DNA from: an uncultured Dehalococcoidia bacterium
Lineage (GTDB): Bacteria; Chloroflexota; Dehalococcoidia; Lucifugimonadales; JADFKI01
Length of the DNA stretch: 64,000 nucleotides
Assembly: GCA_958295865.1 (NCBI GenBank)
Contig: CATQHF010000005.1
Span: forward strand, 1-64,000
Direction: 5' to 3'
Positions 8,289-16,848 of this stretch are shown here, one piece after another (within the stretch, counting starts at the first letter, position 1; every line of letters starts with the position of its first letter). The position numbers were made by a program, and so were the translations under genes. The notes below the pieces were generated by a model. The model worked only from the letters and a program-made list of their open reading frames with translations, was not told where the DNA came from and searched no databases.

Positions 8289-10673
8289 TTGACAGAAAGA
8301 CAACTCAGAACCCCACTCAATAGCCTCTGGCAGGCGCTGACCGCCCTTTACCAGAACATGGGTACTGTGGGGATATTTCGCTCTTCCCGACTGCGGAACG
8401 CGCTGTTCGCGCTGTTCCTCGCGGCAATCCTCGCTTATGGCGCGGGGTTCGCCGCATATATGCTCACCCGCTTCGACCTCATCAACCTTATCCGCGATGT
8501 CAACTACGACGACGCATTCTACTACTTTCAGATAGCCTACAACCTCGCCCATGGTGAGTTCTCCACCTTCGACAGAGGCATCACCCGCACCAACGGCTAC
8601 CATCCCCTTTGGCTGTTTGCCATCACGCCCTTCTACTGGGCGCTGGACAAGGAAGCCGCGCTATTCGGCATCAAGGCGTTCGAGATAATGCTGGTTACGG
8701 GCGGCGTGGCGCTCGTCGCCGCTGCCGCGCGACTGGCGCGCCTCCCCTGGATCCTGCTTTTCGCGCTACTGCCGATGCTTTGCGTGCCGACGCTTTACGG
8801 CATTCGCGCCCTGATAACGGGGCTGGAGGCGGCGCTGGCGTTGTTTATGCTGGGCGCGCTCTGTGTTGCGCTGACGCTCTATGCGCGTAACCCGTCGCGC
8901 TGGAAGTGGCCGCTTGCGGCGGTCGCCTTCACCCTCCCCTGGGTGCGCCTGGAGTACATCGCCATATCGCTTGCCGCAACCGGCGCGCTGTGTCTCATTG
9001 AGTTGTCATGGCGCGATAAGCCTTGCGGCAAATCATGGCGCGAGTTGACACACACCCTGTCCCGACTGCAAGCGCTGCCGTCGCTGCTTGCCGCCGTCGC
9101 CGGCATTCTAGTCTATTTCGCCTACAACCAACTTGTCTTTGGCGGCATTATCCCCGTTAGCGCAGCCACCAAGCGGGCATGGTCGCAGGCGCGGTGGAAC
9201 GAGGAAGGCGGATACAGCCTGCTCCAGAACTTTCAGGACACATTGCGACTCCCCGCCTTCGACTACGAACTGCTGGTTGCCTTGGAGGTCTGCGCCTACC
9301 TGCTGCTGGTCTGGCGGTTCGCCCGCCGCTCCCGCAGCCGTGATGATCGGCTAATGCTGGTCTTTCTGCTAGGCGTGTTCAGTCTGGCGATGGGTCATCT
9401 TGCCAAGTTCGCGCAAAGCGTTCTCACCATGCATCCCCACTGGGGCGATGATGCTTGGTATTTCGTCCCGGCGTATCTGATGATGGCATTGATTATACCC
9501 GTCAGGTGCTATGTCGCCATTCACTTCGTCCGACGCTTCGTTGCGCCCAAGTCGCTACGCGCAGCCAATGTATTGAGCCTGACGATTGTCATTGTCGGCG
9601 CGGTCTTACTGCTGACGATGACGGGTTTCGGCGCGCCGTTCAAGTATGTTGACCTGAAAAGCGAGTCATACCTCGATAATTTGAAGGTTGGCGGCTATAC
9701 GGGCACGCTGGTTGCGAATAGAGCGCTTCCCGATGACAGCATACTTGGGGCATGGGACGCCGGCGTTATCGGCTACTTCTCGCGCTTTCCTGTGGTGAAT
9801 CTGGACGGACTGGTCAATTCCTACGACTATTATCACGCCACGAATATGGATACGGATGGATATGCCGACTGGAAAGACGGTGAATTCAAACCGCTCTACC
9901 GAGCTCTGGGAATAACTCACTTTGCCAATCTATCGAATAGGGGTGTCAGCGATCTGATTTTTGAAGGATCGCTAACCTTCAGTGAGCAAGCCTCCCGTAA
10001 GCGGCGGCAATTCAATCTCAGTGTCTATGAGTTGACGGATGATTTTGACGCCGCGTGGTTCTGGGAGCGTATGAAGCCGCACTTCCACTACGAATCCAAT
10101 GGCGTAGGGCTGATTGTGGACGGACGACTGGCGCAGGCATTCACGCAAGACTGCGAACCGCATGAGTTGGCGGTATGGCGCTGGAGTAGCAAAGCGAACC
10201 AGCCTATCGCCAAATCGTGGCATCAGACGCAAACCGGGCTATGCACAACCGCCGTCGTGCTGCCCCACGATGCGGCATTGCCCATCCGGGTCGAGGTGAT
10301 GACGGCAGGCGACTATCTTGCGCGTCTAGTCGGCGACGATGCGCTCGCCATCAGCTCCAACTACGATGTTTATCTCACCGAAAACGAGCTCATCTACGCA
10401 AAGCGCCAATGCGCCGCCGCTGACACTGCCCCAACCTTCTTTTTCCATGTTGAGCCGATTGATGTAGAGGACTTGCCCGAACATCGCAAGCAGCACGGGT
10501 TTGATAATCTCGACTTCAGATTTGAGCAGCATGCCGAGACATTCGGCGATACCTGCTTGGCGACAGTTCCGCTCCCCGACTACGACATCGCCGCAATTCG
10601 CACGGGACAGTATGTGCCTGTGGGCGGTGGCTATCAGCATCTATGGGAGGGGAAGATACGGCTTGTCGAATAA
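8289..10673 (+). CDS. large membrane glycosyltransferase-like protein (GT-C type)
   Basis: A 794-residue protein with about ten to twelve hydrophobic segments between residues 35 and 445 and a soluble C-terminal domain from about 450 to 794. The first extracytoplasmic loop contains NYDDAFYYFQIAYNLA (about residues 72-87), the acidic-pair motif typical of GT-C enzymes that use polyprenyl-phosphate sugars, followed by RGITRTNGYHPLW. Known members transfer sugars outside the membrane; the acceptor here is unknown. The TTG at 8289 is used as start; the ATG at 8358, still upstream of the first membrane segment, is an equally good choice. It has no operon partner. The C-terminal domain is unlike anything I can name. 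Confidence 0.75.
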   Translation: MTERQLRTPLNSLWQALTALYQNMGTVGIFRSSRLRNALFALFLAAILAYGAGFAAYMLTRFDLINLIRDVNYDDAFYYFQIAYNLAHGEFSTFDRGITRTNGYHPLWLFAITPFYWALDKEAALFGIKAFEIMLVTGGVALVAAAARLARLPWILLFALLPMLCVPTLYGIRALITGLEAALALFMLGALCVALTLYARNPSRWKWPLAAVAFTLPWVRLEYIAISLAATGALCLIELSWRDKPCGKSWRELTHTLSRLQALPSLLAAVAGILVYFAYNQLVFGGIIPVSAATKRAWSQARWNEEGGYSLLQNFQDTLRLPAFDYELLVALEVCAYLLLVWRFARRSRSRDDRLMLVFLLGVFSLAMGHLAKFAQSVLTMHPHWGDDAWYFVPAYLMMALIIPVRCYVAIHFVRRFVAPKSLRAANVLSLTIVIVGAVLLLTMTGFGAPFKYVDLKSESYLDNLKVGGYTGTLVANRALPDDSILGAWDAGVIGYFSRFPVVNLDGLVNSYDYYHATNMDTDGYADWKDGEFKPLYRALGITHFANLSNRGVSDLIFEGSLTFSEQASRKRRQFNLSVYELTDDFDAAWFWERMKPHFHYESNGVGLIVDGRLAQAFTQDCEPHELAVWRWSSKANQPIAKSWHQTQTGLCTTAVVLPHDAALPIRVEVMTAGDYLARLVGDDALAISSNYDVYLTENELIYAKRQCAAADTAPTFFFHVEPIDVEDLPEHRKQHGFDNLDFRFEQHAETFGDTCLATVPLPDYDIAAIRTGQYVPVGGGYQHLWEGKIRLVE

Positions 10674-10964
10674 CCAAGGACTTGCGCCTATGTATGTCGC
10701 TAAATGGGCGTGTCAGTCCTGCGCCAAGGTCTTTCAATTGTTACGCTGAACTTTCAATTGTTACCTTGAAGGGGGTGAGGGGGCTGAAATGCTTGGCATA
10801 TCAGGCGTGTTGGTGGCGAGGATTTTTAATTCCTCACTCCGTTCGGAATGACAGGGGGGACGCTCGGAATGACAGGTATGGGAATTGGGTTGTGTCGGGG
10901 GCTTGGGGTGGGATGGGAATGGTGCGCTGATGATTGAAAGGCTTTGCGCTCGATACCCGCATGA
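10674..10964. repeat. gap with 20-bp tandem repeat and dispersed repeat
   Basis: At 10731-10770 two adjacent 20-bp copies begin CTTTCAATTGTTAC and differ at two positions. At 10828-10885 is the reverse-oriented dispersed repeat (CTCACTCCGTTCGGAATG) followed by a second CGGAATGACAG. No gene. Confidence 0.65.
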
Positions 10965-11016
10965 TTGACTTGGCGCGTTGTGGGGTGATAATCTCTAACC
11001 GTACCGGCATGCCGGT
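10965..11016 (+). promoter_or_regulatory. promoter plus palindromic operator of the DtxR-type gene
   Basis: TTGACT (10965-10970) and GATAAT (10987-10992) are 16 bp apart. The predicted start point, near 10999, is followed directly by the perfect 14-bp palindrome ACCGGCATGCCGGT (11003-11016), which lies 12 bp before the start codon. A dimeric regulator binding here would block its own transcription, as DtxR/MntR-family proteins commonly do. Binding by this protein is inferred from position. Confidence 0.55.
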
Positions 11017-11028
11017 TGGGGTATCTTT

Positions 11029-11760
11029 ATGGCAAAATCCAAGTCCAAATCCAACACGCTGCCGCCGTCTCGACAGCGCCTTTCCATGACGGCGGAGAAC
11101 TACTTGCTGTCCATCTATCGGCTGAATGAAGAGGATACGGTGGTTACGCTCACGCAGCTCGCGGAGCATCTGAAGATGCTGCCGGAGGGCGAGGGGCTTG
11201 GCACTTCTCTGCCCACTGTGGGCGGCATGATTCGCCGCTTGGAACGCGAAGGGATGCTTGCGGTTGACTCCAAGAAGCAGCTTTCGCTAACGAGAAAGGG
11301 CACGCGGCACGCCGAGAGCATAGTGCGGCGGCATCGCCTTGCCGAGCGCATGGTCGTGGATATGTTCGATGTGGAGCTGCACCGCGCTCACGTCGAGGCG
11401 CACCTGCTTGAGCATGCCATCTCGCCCTACCTCGAAGAGCGAATCATGGATAAGCTGGGCATGCCCACGACATCGCCGTTCGGGTATCCCATACCCGGGA
11501 CGAAGTATGCTCACAAGAAAACATCGTTCCGACTGAACGAGGCAGAGGCGGGTCAGAGTCTGGAGATTGACAAGATCCCGGTGGACGATGAGGCGCTGCT
11601 GGAGCATCTCGTTCAAAATCAGGTCATCCCCGGCAACCCGATACATATCAACGAGATAAACACCTCCACAGGCATTATTTCGTTCAACTGCATGGACAAG
11701 GATGTGGTTGTCGGCTATCAGGTGGGGCAGTTCATCTGGGTGTGTTCGGCGGACGCATAG
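11029..11760 (+). CDS. DtxR/MntR-family metal-dependent transcriptional regulator
   Basis: A 243-residue regulator with the three-part DtxR layout. The N-terminal winged helix spans about residues 18-90 (TAENYLLSIYRLNEEDTVVT; LPTVGGMIRRLEREGMLAVD), the dimerisation/metal domain about 90-150 (RRHRLAERMVVDMFDVEL; HLLEHAISPYLEERIMDKLG) and a C-terminal FeoA/SH3-like domain about 160-240. Histidines and glutamates in the middle domain match the usual Fe2+/Mn2+ ligands. Compared with classic members it has an extra loop in the helix-turn-helix (KMLPEGEGLGTSLP). Known role: repress metal uptake when Fe or Mn is plentiful. No metal transporter is adjacent, so its regulon is elsewhere. A palindrome at its promoter suggests autoregulation. 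Confidence 0.85.
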   Translation: MAKSKSKSNTLPPSRQRLSMTAENYLLSIYRLNEEDTVVTLTQLAEHLKMLPEGEGLGTSLPTVGGMIRRLEREGMLAVDSKKQLSLTRKGTRHAESIVRRHRLAERMVVDMFDVELHRAHVEAHLLEHAISPYLEERIMDKLGMPTTSPFGYPIPGTKYAHKKTSFRLNEAEAGQSLEIDKIPVDDEALLEHLVQNQVIPGNPIHINEINTSTGIISFNCMDKDVVVGYQVGQFIWVCSADA

Positions 11761-11798
11761 ACGGAGATTTTCTGCCACGCGCCGCATGCCTGCCCTGA

Positions 11799-12407
11799 CT
11801 ATGCCGTTCGTGGTGGGTTTGCCGAACCGCAAGTTGGCGAACTGACGCCGCTTTCAAATTGCGCTAACGCCGTCATCTGCGTCGGCGTCAGCCTTATGAA
11901 TGGGCGCGCGGTTCGTATGAGGGCGAGGGCGGCTTCCAGGCTATACCCACGACTGATTAGGTAAGCCGCCGCCATCGTTGGCGCGCGTCCCACTCCGGCG
12001 GAGCAGTGGATATAGACCTTGCCGCCATCCTCTATTGCGCCGCCTATGAAGGCTACGCCCGCGCTGAGATGCGCGGGCGGTGGCGCATGGTCGTCGGGCG
12101 TCGGCAGGTGGCAGTGGTTTTCGCGCGTGGGCGTGGCATCGAGCGTCAGCCCATGCGCCGCGTCGTCGAACTCGGAGCGCATGTTGACGGTGTGCGTGAT
12201 GCCCGCCTGAAGCAGCGCGCGCTTGCCGTTCTCGCGGTGCTGCGGGCCGACATAGAGGGACGGCGTTACGCGGCTGTATGCCAACAGTGGCACGCCCGTG
12301 ATGTATGGGATGCCCCTGGCGTATGCCCAGAGCGCGGTGGTGCGGACGCCTTGCGCGCGGAGGCGACCGCTCACGGTGCGCGCACCCTTGCGGAGCGCCT
12401 TCAGCAA
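11799..12407 (-). CDS. dual-specificity/tyrosine phosphatase
   Basis: About 200 residues carrying the cysteine-phosphatase active-site loop [20 protein letters not shown] (HCxxGxxR), with a general-acid Asp likely in [11 protein letters not shown] preceding [19 protein letters not shown] segment is typical of DSPs. Known role: hydrolysis of phosphate from Ser/Thr/Tyr or from small phosphorylated molecules. The start is uncertain: TTG at 12407 overlaps the xseB stop and suits translational coupling, while GTG at 12374 is the alternative. It is the last gene of the aroQ-to-xseB run. Confidence 0.75.
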   Translation of the reverse strand: MLKALRKGARTVSGRLRAQGVRTTALWAYARGIPYITGVPLLAYSRVTPSLYVGPQHRENGKRALLQAGITHTVNMRSEFDDAAHGLTLDATPTRENHCHLPTPDDHAPPPAHLSAGVAFIGGAIEDGGKVYIHCSAGVGRAPTMAAAYLISRGYSLEAALALIRTARPFIRLTPTQMTALAQFESGVSSPTCGSANPPRTA

Positions 12408-12682
12408 GGCGTAGTCTCGTAGTCTGCCGCGCCTTCGGCGAGGAAGCGCATCTGCTCGCCGTGCGCCGTGCGTATGCGCGTGATGCGGAGTTCCGCGGAT
12501 GCGAGCGCCTCGCTGCACATGCGCGCGAGCTTTATCCCCTCTTCATAGAGGTGGGTTGCCTCTTCGAGCGACAGCCCGCCCGACTCCAGCGCCTGGACCG
12601 TGCCGTCCAGACGCTCCAACGCCTGCTCGAAGGTCAGTTCGCCAAGTTCTTTGTCTTGCTCGTTGGCGTTAGTGTCCGTCAT
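12401..12682 (-). CDS. xseB: exodeoxyribonuclease VII small subunit
   Basis: A 93-residue acidic protein with the XseB core [20 protein letters not shown] then [20 protein letters not shown], two helices that pack against XseA. Known role: several copies assemble with one XseA to form the ssDNA exonuclease ExoVII. The start overlaps the end of xseA by 14 bp, the usual arrangement. Residues after about 75 ([14 protein letters not shown]) are not conserved in the family. Confidence 0.9.
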   Translation of the reverse strand: MTDTNANEQDKELGELTFEQALERLDGTVQALESGGLSLEEATHLYEEGIKLARMCSEALASAELRITRIRTAHGEQMRFLAEGAADYETTPC

Positions 12683-13886
12683 CGTCGCTCCTGATGTCCT
12701 GTTCGGTGGATATGACTTGCGCCTCGATGATGCCGCGCGTAAGGGTAATATCTACGACATCGCCGCTGTCAACTTGTGTGTGCGCGCTGACTACGCCGCC
12801 GTCGCCGCGCCGCTGCACTATGGCATAGCCGCGCCGCAGGGTGTCGTGCGGGCTGAGCGAGTCGAGGCGCAGCTTCAAGCCTTGCGCGCGCTCAGAGTTC
12901 AGCGTCAGCATGTGCGTGAGCAGTCGGCGCGCGGTTGTGAGGCGGTCGTCTATGTGCATCCGCATCCTGTCGAGGTCGGGGATGGCGTTTTGCAGCCGCC
13001 TGTCGAGCTGCCTTGTGGCGTCGATGCCCGCCGTGAGTCGTCGCGATATGCTTGCGTCCAGGCTCTGCGCCGCGCCGACCGCGAACGCCATCAGTTCCGC
13101 CTTGTCCGGCGCTACCAGTTCTGCCGCCGCCGATGGCGTTGGCGCGCGCAGGTCTGCCACCAGATCGGCGATGGTGTAGTCGGTCTCGTGGCCGACGGCG
13201 CTCACCACAGGCACGGCGCAGGCGTATATCGCCCTTGCTACTTCTTCTTCGTTGAACGCCCAGAGGTCTTCGAGCGAGCCGCCGCCGCGCGCCACGATGA
13301 CGATGTCCACATCGGGTTCGCTGGCGGCGGCGGCGATCGCATCAGCGATTAGGGGCGCGGCGTCCTCGCCCTGCACGGGGGCGGGCGCAAGCGCAAGCTC
13401 GACGAGCGGATAGCGCCTGCGTATCACATTGCGGATGTCGTGCCATACCGAGCCGCTTGGCGATGTAACTACGCCTATCTTCGTTGGAAAGCGCGGCAGT
13501 GCGCGCTTGCGGGATTGCTCGAACAGCCCTTCCTGCTCCAGTTGGAGCTTGAGCTGCTCTAGCTTCATCTGAAGTTCGCCGATGCCCTCAGGCTGCGCGA
13601 TGTCCGCGATGACTTGCAGGTCGCCGCGCTGCTCGTATATGGAGATGCGGCCGTGCAGGATTATCGCGGCGCCGTTGTCGAGGTAATTAGCGCCGCGCGA
13701 GTTGCGAAACATCACGCAGCGCAGGGTGGCTTTGCCGTCGCGCAGGCTGAAGTACGAGTGGCCGGAGCCGGGGCGCGCAAGGTTGGCGACTTCCCCGCTG
13801 ACCCACATGTCTTGGAGCAGGCGGTCGCGTTCCAGCGTCTGCTTGGTGTATGACGAGAGTTGTGAAACGGAGTAGATTGTCGGCAT
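12669..13886 (-). CDS. xseA: exodeoxyribonuclease VII large subunit
   Basis: A 405-residue XseA. The N-terminal OB-fold reads YSVSQLSSYTKQTLERDRLL then WVSGEVANLARPGSGHSYFS (residues 4-50), and the catalytic domain contains KIGVVTSPSGSVWHDI, VDIVIVARGGGSLEDLWAFN and VSAVGHETDYTIADLVADLR, followed by a long coiled region and the C-terminal RGYAIVQRRGDG segment. The length agrees with the family. It begins 4 bp after efp ends and overlaps xseB, so it is part of the same transcript. Confidence 0.93.
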   Translation of the reverse strand: MPTIYSVSQLSSYTKQTLERDRLLQDMWVSGEVANLARPGSGHSYFSLRDGKATLRCVMFRNSRGANYLDNGAAIILHGRISIYEQRGDLQVIADIAQPEGIGELQMKLEQLKLQLEQEGLFEQSRKRALPRFPTKIGVVTSPSGSVWHDIRNVIRRRYPLVELALAPAPVQGEDAAPLIADAIAAAASEPDVDIVIVARGGGSLEDLWAFNEEEVARAIYACAVPVVSAVGHETDYTIADLVADLRAPTPSAAAELVAPDKAELMAFAVGAAQSLDASISRRLTAGIDATRQLDRRLQNAIPDLDRMRMHIDDRLTTARRLLTHMLTLNSERAQGLKLRLDSLSPHDTLRRGYAIVQRRGDGGVVSAHTQVDSGDVVDITLTRGIIEAQVISTEQDIRSDDDGH

Positions 13887-13890
13887 TGGG

Positions 13891-14454
13891 CTATACGCGC
13901 GAAAGGTATTGGCCCGTGCGCGTGTCCACCTTGATTTTCTCTCCTTGGTTCACGAACAGCGGCACTTGCACGACCAGGCCGGTCTGGAGGGTTGCGGGCT
14001 TGGTGCCGCCCTGCGCCGTGTCGCCGCGCACGCCGGGCACGGTCTCGGTTACTTCCAGGTTGACCGTGATGGGCAGCTCTATCGCGACGGGCGATTCGCG
14101 GTAGAGCACGAGGTCAACTTCAATCTGCTCGACCAGGAAGCGCAAGGCGTCGGCTATCTGATCGTCGGACAGCGGGAACTGGTCGTAGGTTTCGGTGTCC
14201 ATGAAGTAGTAGAGGTTATCGTCCTGGTAGATGTACTCGGCTGAGCGCCGTTCCACTTGGGCGATCTTGAAGTCGACGTCGTATCCGGAGAAGGAACGCT
14301 CGACCTGCCGTCCTGTGGTCAGCTCGCGGAACTTGATTCGCATCGTGGGGGCGCGCTGCTGCATCTTGCGCTGCTCGTACTCGAGAACGATGTAGGGCGC
14401 GTCGTCCATCTCGATTGCCATGCCCTTCCGCAGCCCGCCATAGTTCACTGTCAT
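13891..14454 (-). CDS. efp: translation elongation factor P, MQQRAP-loop type
   Basis: A 187-residue EF-P with the three-domain layout: KOW-like N-domain (LRKGMAIEMDDAPYIVLEYE), the central OB domain (SGYDVDFKIAQVERRSAEYI) and the C-terminal OB domain with VPGVRGDTAQGGTKPATLQT. It binds stalled ribosomes at polyproline stretches. The loop that normally carries a modified Lys or Arg at its tip reads RKMQQRAPTMR (residues 29-39): by eye alignment the tip is Gln, with Arg34 next to it. The EpmA/Lys or EarP/Arg modification therefore probably does not apply in the standard way. It lies in the common order aroQ-pepP-efp. Confidence 0.92.
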   Translation of the reverse strand: MTVNYGGLRKGMAIEMDDAPYIVLEYEQRKMQQRAPTMRIKFRELTTGRQVERSFSGYDVDFKIAQVERRSAEYIYQDDNLYYFMDTETYDQFPLSDDQIADALRFLVEQIEVDLVLYRESPVAIELPITVNLEVTETVPGVRGDTAQGGTKPATLQTGLVVQVPLFVNQGEKIKVDTRTGQYLSRV

Positions 14455-14507
14455 ATCTTGTCCATCCTGTCTGTGTTCATATTAGCCTCAATGTTAGCCT
14501 AACGCTT

Positions 14508-15581
14508 TTATAGCTTCTTTGCTTTGCTTATTACGCGGGCGCGCCCGTTTTCCAGCACGACGATGTCCTCGATGCGGACGCCGCCCCAGCCCGGCAGGTA
14601 TATTCCCGGCTCGATGGTGAAAACCATGCCGTCTTCAAGGGTGTCTTCTTCCGCCGTTGGGCCGAGGTGGGGGAACTCGTGGACTGCCAGGCCTACGCCG
14701 TGTCCAAGGCTGTGGCCGAAGTCGTCGCCGTGTCCGGCGTCGGCGATGATGTCGCGCGCGATGGCGTCGGCGTCCTTGCCGCTCATTCCTGCCGTAACTT
14801 GTTCTTCGGCGGCGAGCTGCGCTTGCAGCACGATGTCGTATATCTTGCGGAACTTGTCATCGGGTTCGCCGACGAACACGGTGCGCGTCAAGTCGCTGCA
14901 ATAGCCCTCATACTTCGCGCCCATGTCTATGACGATGGCGTCGCCCTGCTTGATGACGCTCTCGTCGGCTCGATGATGGGGCAGCGCGCCGTTGGGGCCC
15001 GCGCCCACGATGGTGTCGAAGGAAATCATCTCCGCGCCGCGCTCGCGCATCGCCTTCTCCAGCTCCCAGGCGACCGCTTCTTCGGTGATGCCCGGCTCTA
15101 TCTGCGGCGCGACCTCGTCTATCGCCTCATCCGCAATCTCGATAGCCTTCGTCAGCAGCGCGAGTTCGTCGGCGTCCTTATAGACTCTGAGTTCCTCGAC
15201 GATGCCCTTTGTCGGCAAGAGTTCGGGATGGTTGGTAGGCTCTTCCTCTGCCGCCGCCTTGAGGAACGCCTCGTGAACCGAAACGGTTACATCGGCGCTC
15301 TCAAAGCCGATGCGCTTGACGCCGTGTTCTGCCGTCCATTCGGGGAACCAGCCCAGCCCGCGCTGAATGCGCTTTATGTGAAAGTCGGGGGCTTGGTTGC
15401 CCGCCTGCTCGACATAGCGGAAGTCGGTGGCAAGGGTGGCGTCGTCGCGCGATATGAGCAGCCAGCCGGCGGAGCCGGTGAAACCGGACATGTAGCGTCG
15501 GTTCTCCGGCGACGATATGAGAATGGCGTCGAGTTCTTCTTGTTCGATTCGTTGGCGCAGTTTTTGAAGTTTCAGGCTCAT
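14508..15581 (-). CDS. pepP: M24-family Xaa-Pro aminopeptidase/dipeptidase
   Basis: A 357-residue creatinase/prolidase-fold metallopeptidase. The N-terminal domain contains LDAILISSPENRRYMSGFTG, and the pita-bread catalytic domain shows the five metal ligands: Asp in IVIDMGAKYEGY, Asp in YCSDLTRTVF, His in GHSLGHGVGLAVHE, Glu in FTIEPGIYLPGWGG and Glu in VRIEDIVVLENG. It removes or splits residues next to proline. The start overlaps the end of aroQ by 4 bp. Whether it acts on peptides (PepP) or dipeptides (PepQ) is not decidable by eye. Confidence 0.88.
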   Translation of the reverse strand: MSLKLQKLRQRIEQEELDAILISSPENRRYMSGFTGSAGWLLISRDDATLATDFRYVEQAGNQAPDFHIKRIQRGLGWFPEWTAEHGVKRIGFESADVTVSVHEAFLKAAAEEEPTNHPELLPTKGIVEELRVYKDADELALLTKAIEIADEAIDEVAPQIEPGITEEAVAWELEKAMRERGAEMISFDTIVGAGPNGALPHHRADESVIKQGDAIVIDMGAKYEGYCSDLTRTVFVGEPDDKFRKIYDIVLQAQLAAEEQVTAGMSGKDADAIARDIIADAGHGDDFGHSLGHGVGLAVHEFPHLGPTAEEDTLEDGMVFTIEPGIYLPGWGGVRIEDIVVLENGRARVISKAKKL

Positions 15582-16024
15582 GTAAGTCCTTCTCGTCTAA
15601 GATGAGTTGCAAGATATTCGAGTGCGAATAGGTAGCCCTGCCAGCCTAGCCCGGCGATTTGCCCCTGCGCGATGTCGGCGATGACGGAGTGGCGTCGGAA
15701 CGCCTCGCGGGCGTGGATGTTCGACAGGTGCACCTCCACGATGGGCAGCCGCGAGTCGATGAGCGCATCGCGCAGCGACAGCCCGTAGTGCGTGATTGCG
15801 CCAGCGTTGACCACGATGCCCTCGACATCGGGCGTCAGCGTCTGCAAGTAGTCCACTAGCGCGCCCTCATGGTTGGACTGGTAGAACTCGGTTTCCACCT
15901 CAAGCTCGCGCGCCCGTGCCGCCACCGATTCTTCGATGTCGGCCAGCGTCTTCACGCCGTAGTACGACTGCTCGCGCTTGCCCAGCATATTGAGGTTGGG
16001 GCCGTTCAGGACGATGATTTTCAT
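15578..16024 (-). CDS. aroQ: type II 3-dehydroquinate dehydratase
   Basis: A 148-residue type II dehydroquinase, third step of the shikimate pathway. The signature blocks are in order: LNGPNLNMLGKREQSYYG (with the catalytic Tyr and Arg), YQSNHEGALVDYLQ, VVNAGAITHYGLSLRDAL and VEVHLSNIHAREAFRRHS (with the catalytic His). The length is standard. It is first of the run aroQ-pepP-efp-xseA-xseB-phosphatase; the aroQ-pepP-efp order is also seen in many Gram-positive genomes. Confidence 0.94.
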   Translation of the reverse strand: MKIIVLNGPNLNMLGKREQSYYGVKTLADIEESVAARARELEVETEFYQSNHEGALVDYLQTLTPDVEGIVVNAGAITHYGLSLRDALIDSRLPIVEVHLSNIHAREAFRRHSVIADIAQGQIAGLGWQGYLFALEYLATHLRREGLT

Positions 16025-16079
16025 ATCAGTTTGTCAGTGTGTCGATGTGGTTATGGAGTGGATTAGCCATGCGTGCTAC

Positions 16080-16622
16080 CTAAAATATGTCGTTCACGGC
16101 GATGGTGAAGCCTTCTAGTACGGACGATGCGATGGTATCGCCTTCGTAGTAGGTGTGTACGATTTTCAGCGCGCCGTCTCTTAGCGCCAGCTGCCATACG
16201 ATTTTGTTGGACGGGTCTATCACTAGATATTCTCTGACGCCGCGTTCAGCGTAGAGTTCCCGCTTGTCGTTCCAGTCGCGGCGTGATGTTGAGGGGGATA
16301 GGATTTCGATGATGAGGTCGGGCGCGCCCCGGATGTTGGCAAGGGTGATGATGTCCTGGCGCTCTTTGGAGACGAAGAGCAGGTCCGGCTTCACTACGTC
16401 GGTGTGTGAGAGTACGACATCCGTATCCGAAAAGAAGACGACGCCCAAGTCATTGTCCTCCGCGAATACTGCCATTCGGGACCCTAGCTTGGACTGGTTT
16501 CTTTGGTGGGGCATATTTGGGCCCGGCACCATAATCAACGCTCCGTCTATCAATTCGTATCGCTCATCGTCGGGCGTGTTCGCATAGTCCTCGTATGTGA
16601 GGCGGCGGGCAGTGGTGACCAT
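16080..16622 (-). CDS. Uma2-family (DUF820) nuclease-like protein
   Basis: A 180-residue protein with the Uma2/DUF820 pattern: RLTYEDYANTPDDERYELID at the N-terminus, DVVKPDLLFVSKER and DLIIEILSPSTSRRDWNDKR, which supply the PD-(D/E)XK acidic residues and Lys, then YAERGVREYLVIDPSNKIVW. Known: a large, often expanded family of putative restriction-fold nucleases, common in Chloroflexota and cyanobacteria, with unclear roles. It lies 55 bp upstream of aroQ on the same strand and a complete MITE-1 element lies just upstream of it. Confidence 0.85.
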   Translation of the reverse strand: MVTTARRLTYEDYANTPDDERYELIDGALIMVPGPNMPHQRNQSKLGSRMAVFAEDNDLGVVFFSDTDVVLSHTDVVKPDLLFVSKERQDIITLANIRGAPDLIIEILSPSTSRRDWNDKRELYAERGVREYLVIDPSNKIVWQLALRDGALKIVHTYYEGDTIASSVLEGFTIAVNDIF

Positions 16623-16663
16623 CTTTCACACTCCCTCTATGCTTTCGTTCCATTCATCCATGT

Positions 16664-16842
16664 TAGGTTGTGTGGGCATTTGCGTCATTCCCGTTTTCAC
16701 GGGAATCCAGAACCTCAGAATGTAGTCACTTTCGCATATTTTAGGTTGTCTCGAAACACTGGATTCCTGCCCCTGCTTTCGCAAGGGTGACGTTCTTTCG
16801 CAGGAATGACGGGGTGGAACTTCAGAATGTCCACACAACCTA
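16664..16842. mobile_element. MITE-1 copy, 179 bp, complete
   Basis: Bounded by inverted ends TAGGTTGTGTGGGCATT (from 16664) and AATGTCCACACAACCTA (to 16842). The inside holds hairpins (CATTCCCGTTTTCACGGGAA; ATTCCTGCCCCTGC) and encodes nothing. The ends start and finish with TA, suggesting a Tc1/mariner or IS630-like TA target. It lies in the space between two genes whose 5' and 3' ends face it. Confidence 0.75.
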
Positions 16843-16848
16843 GTGTTC

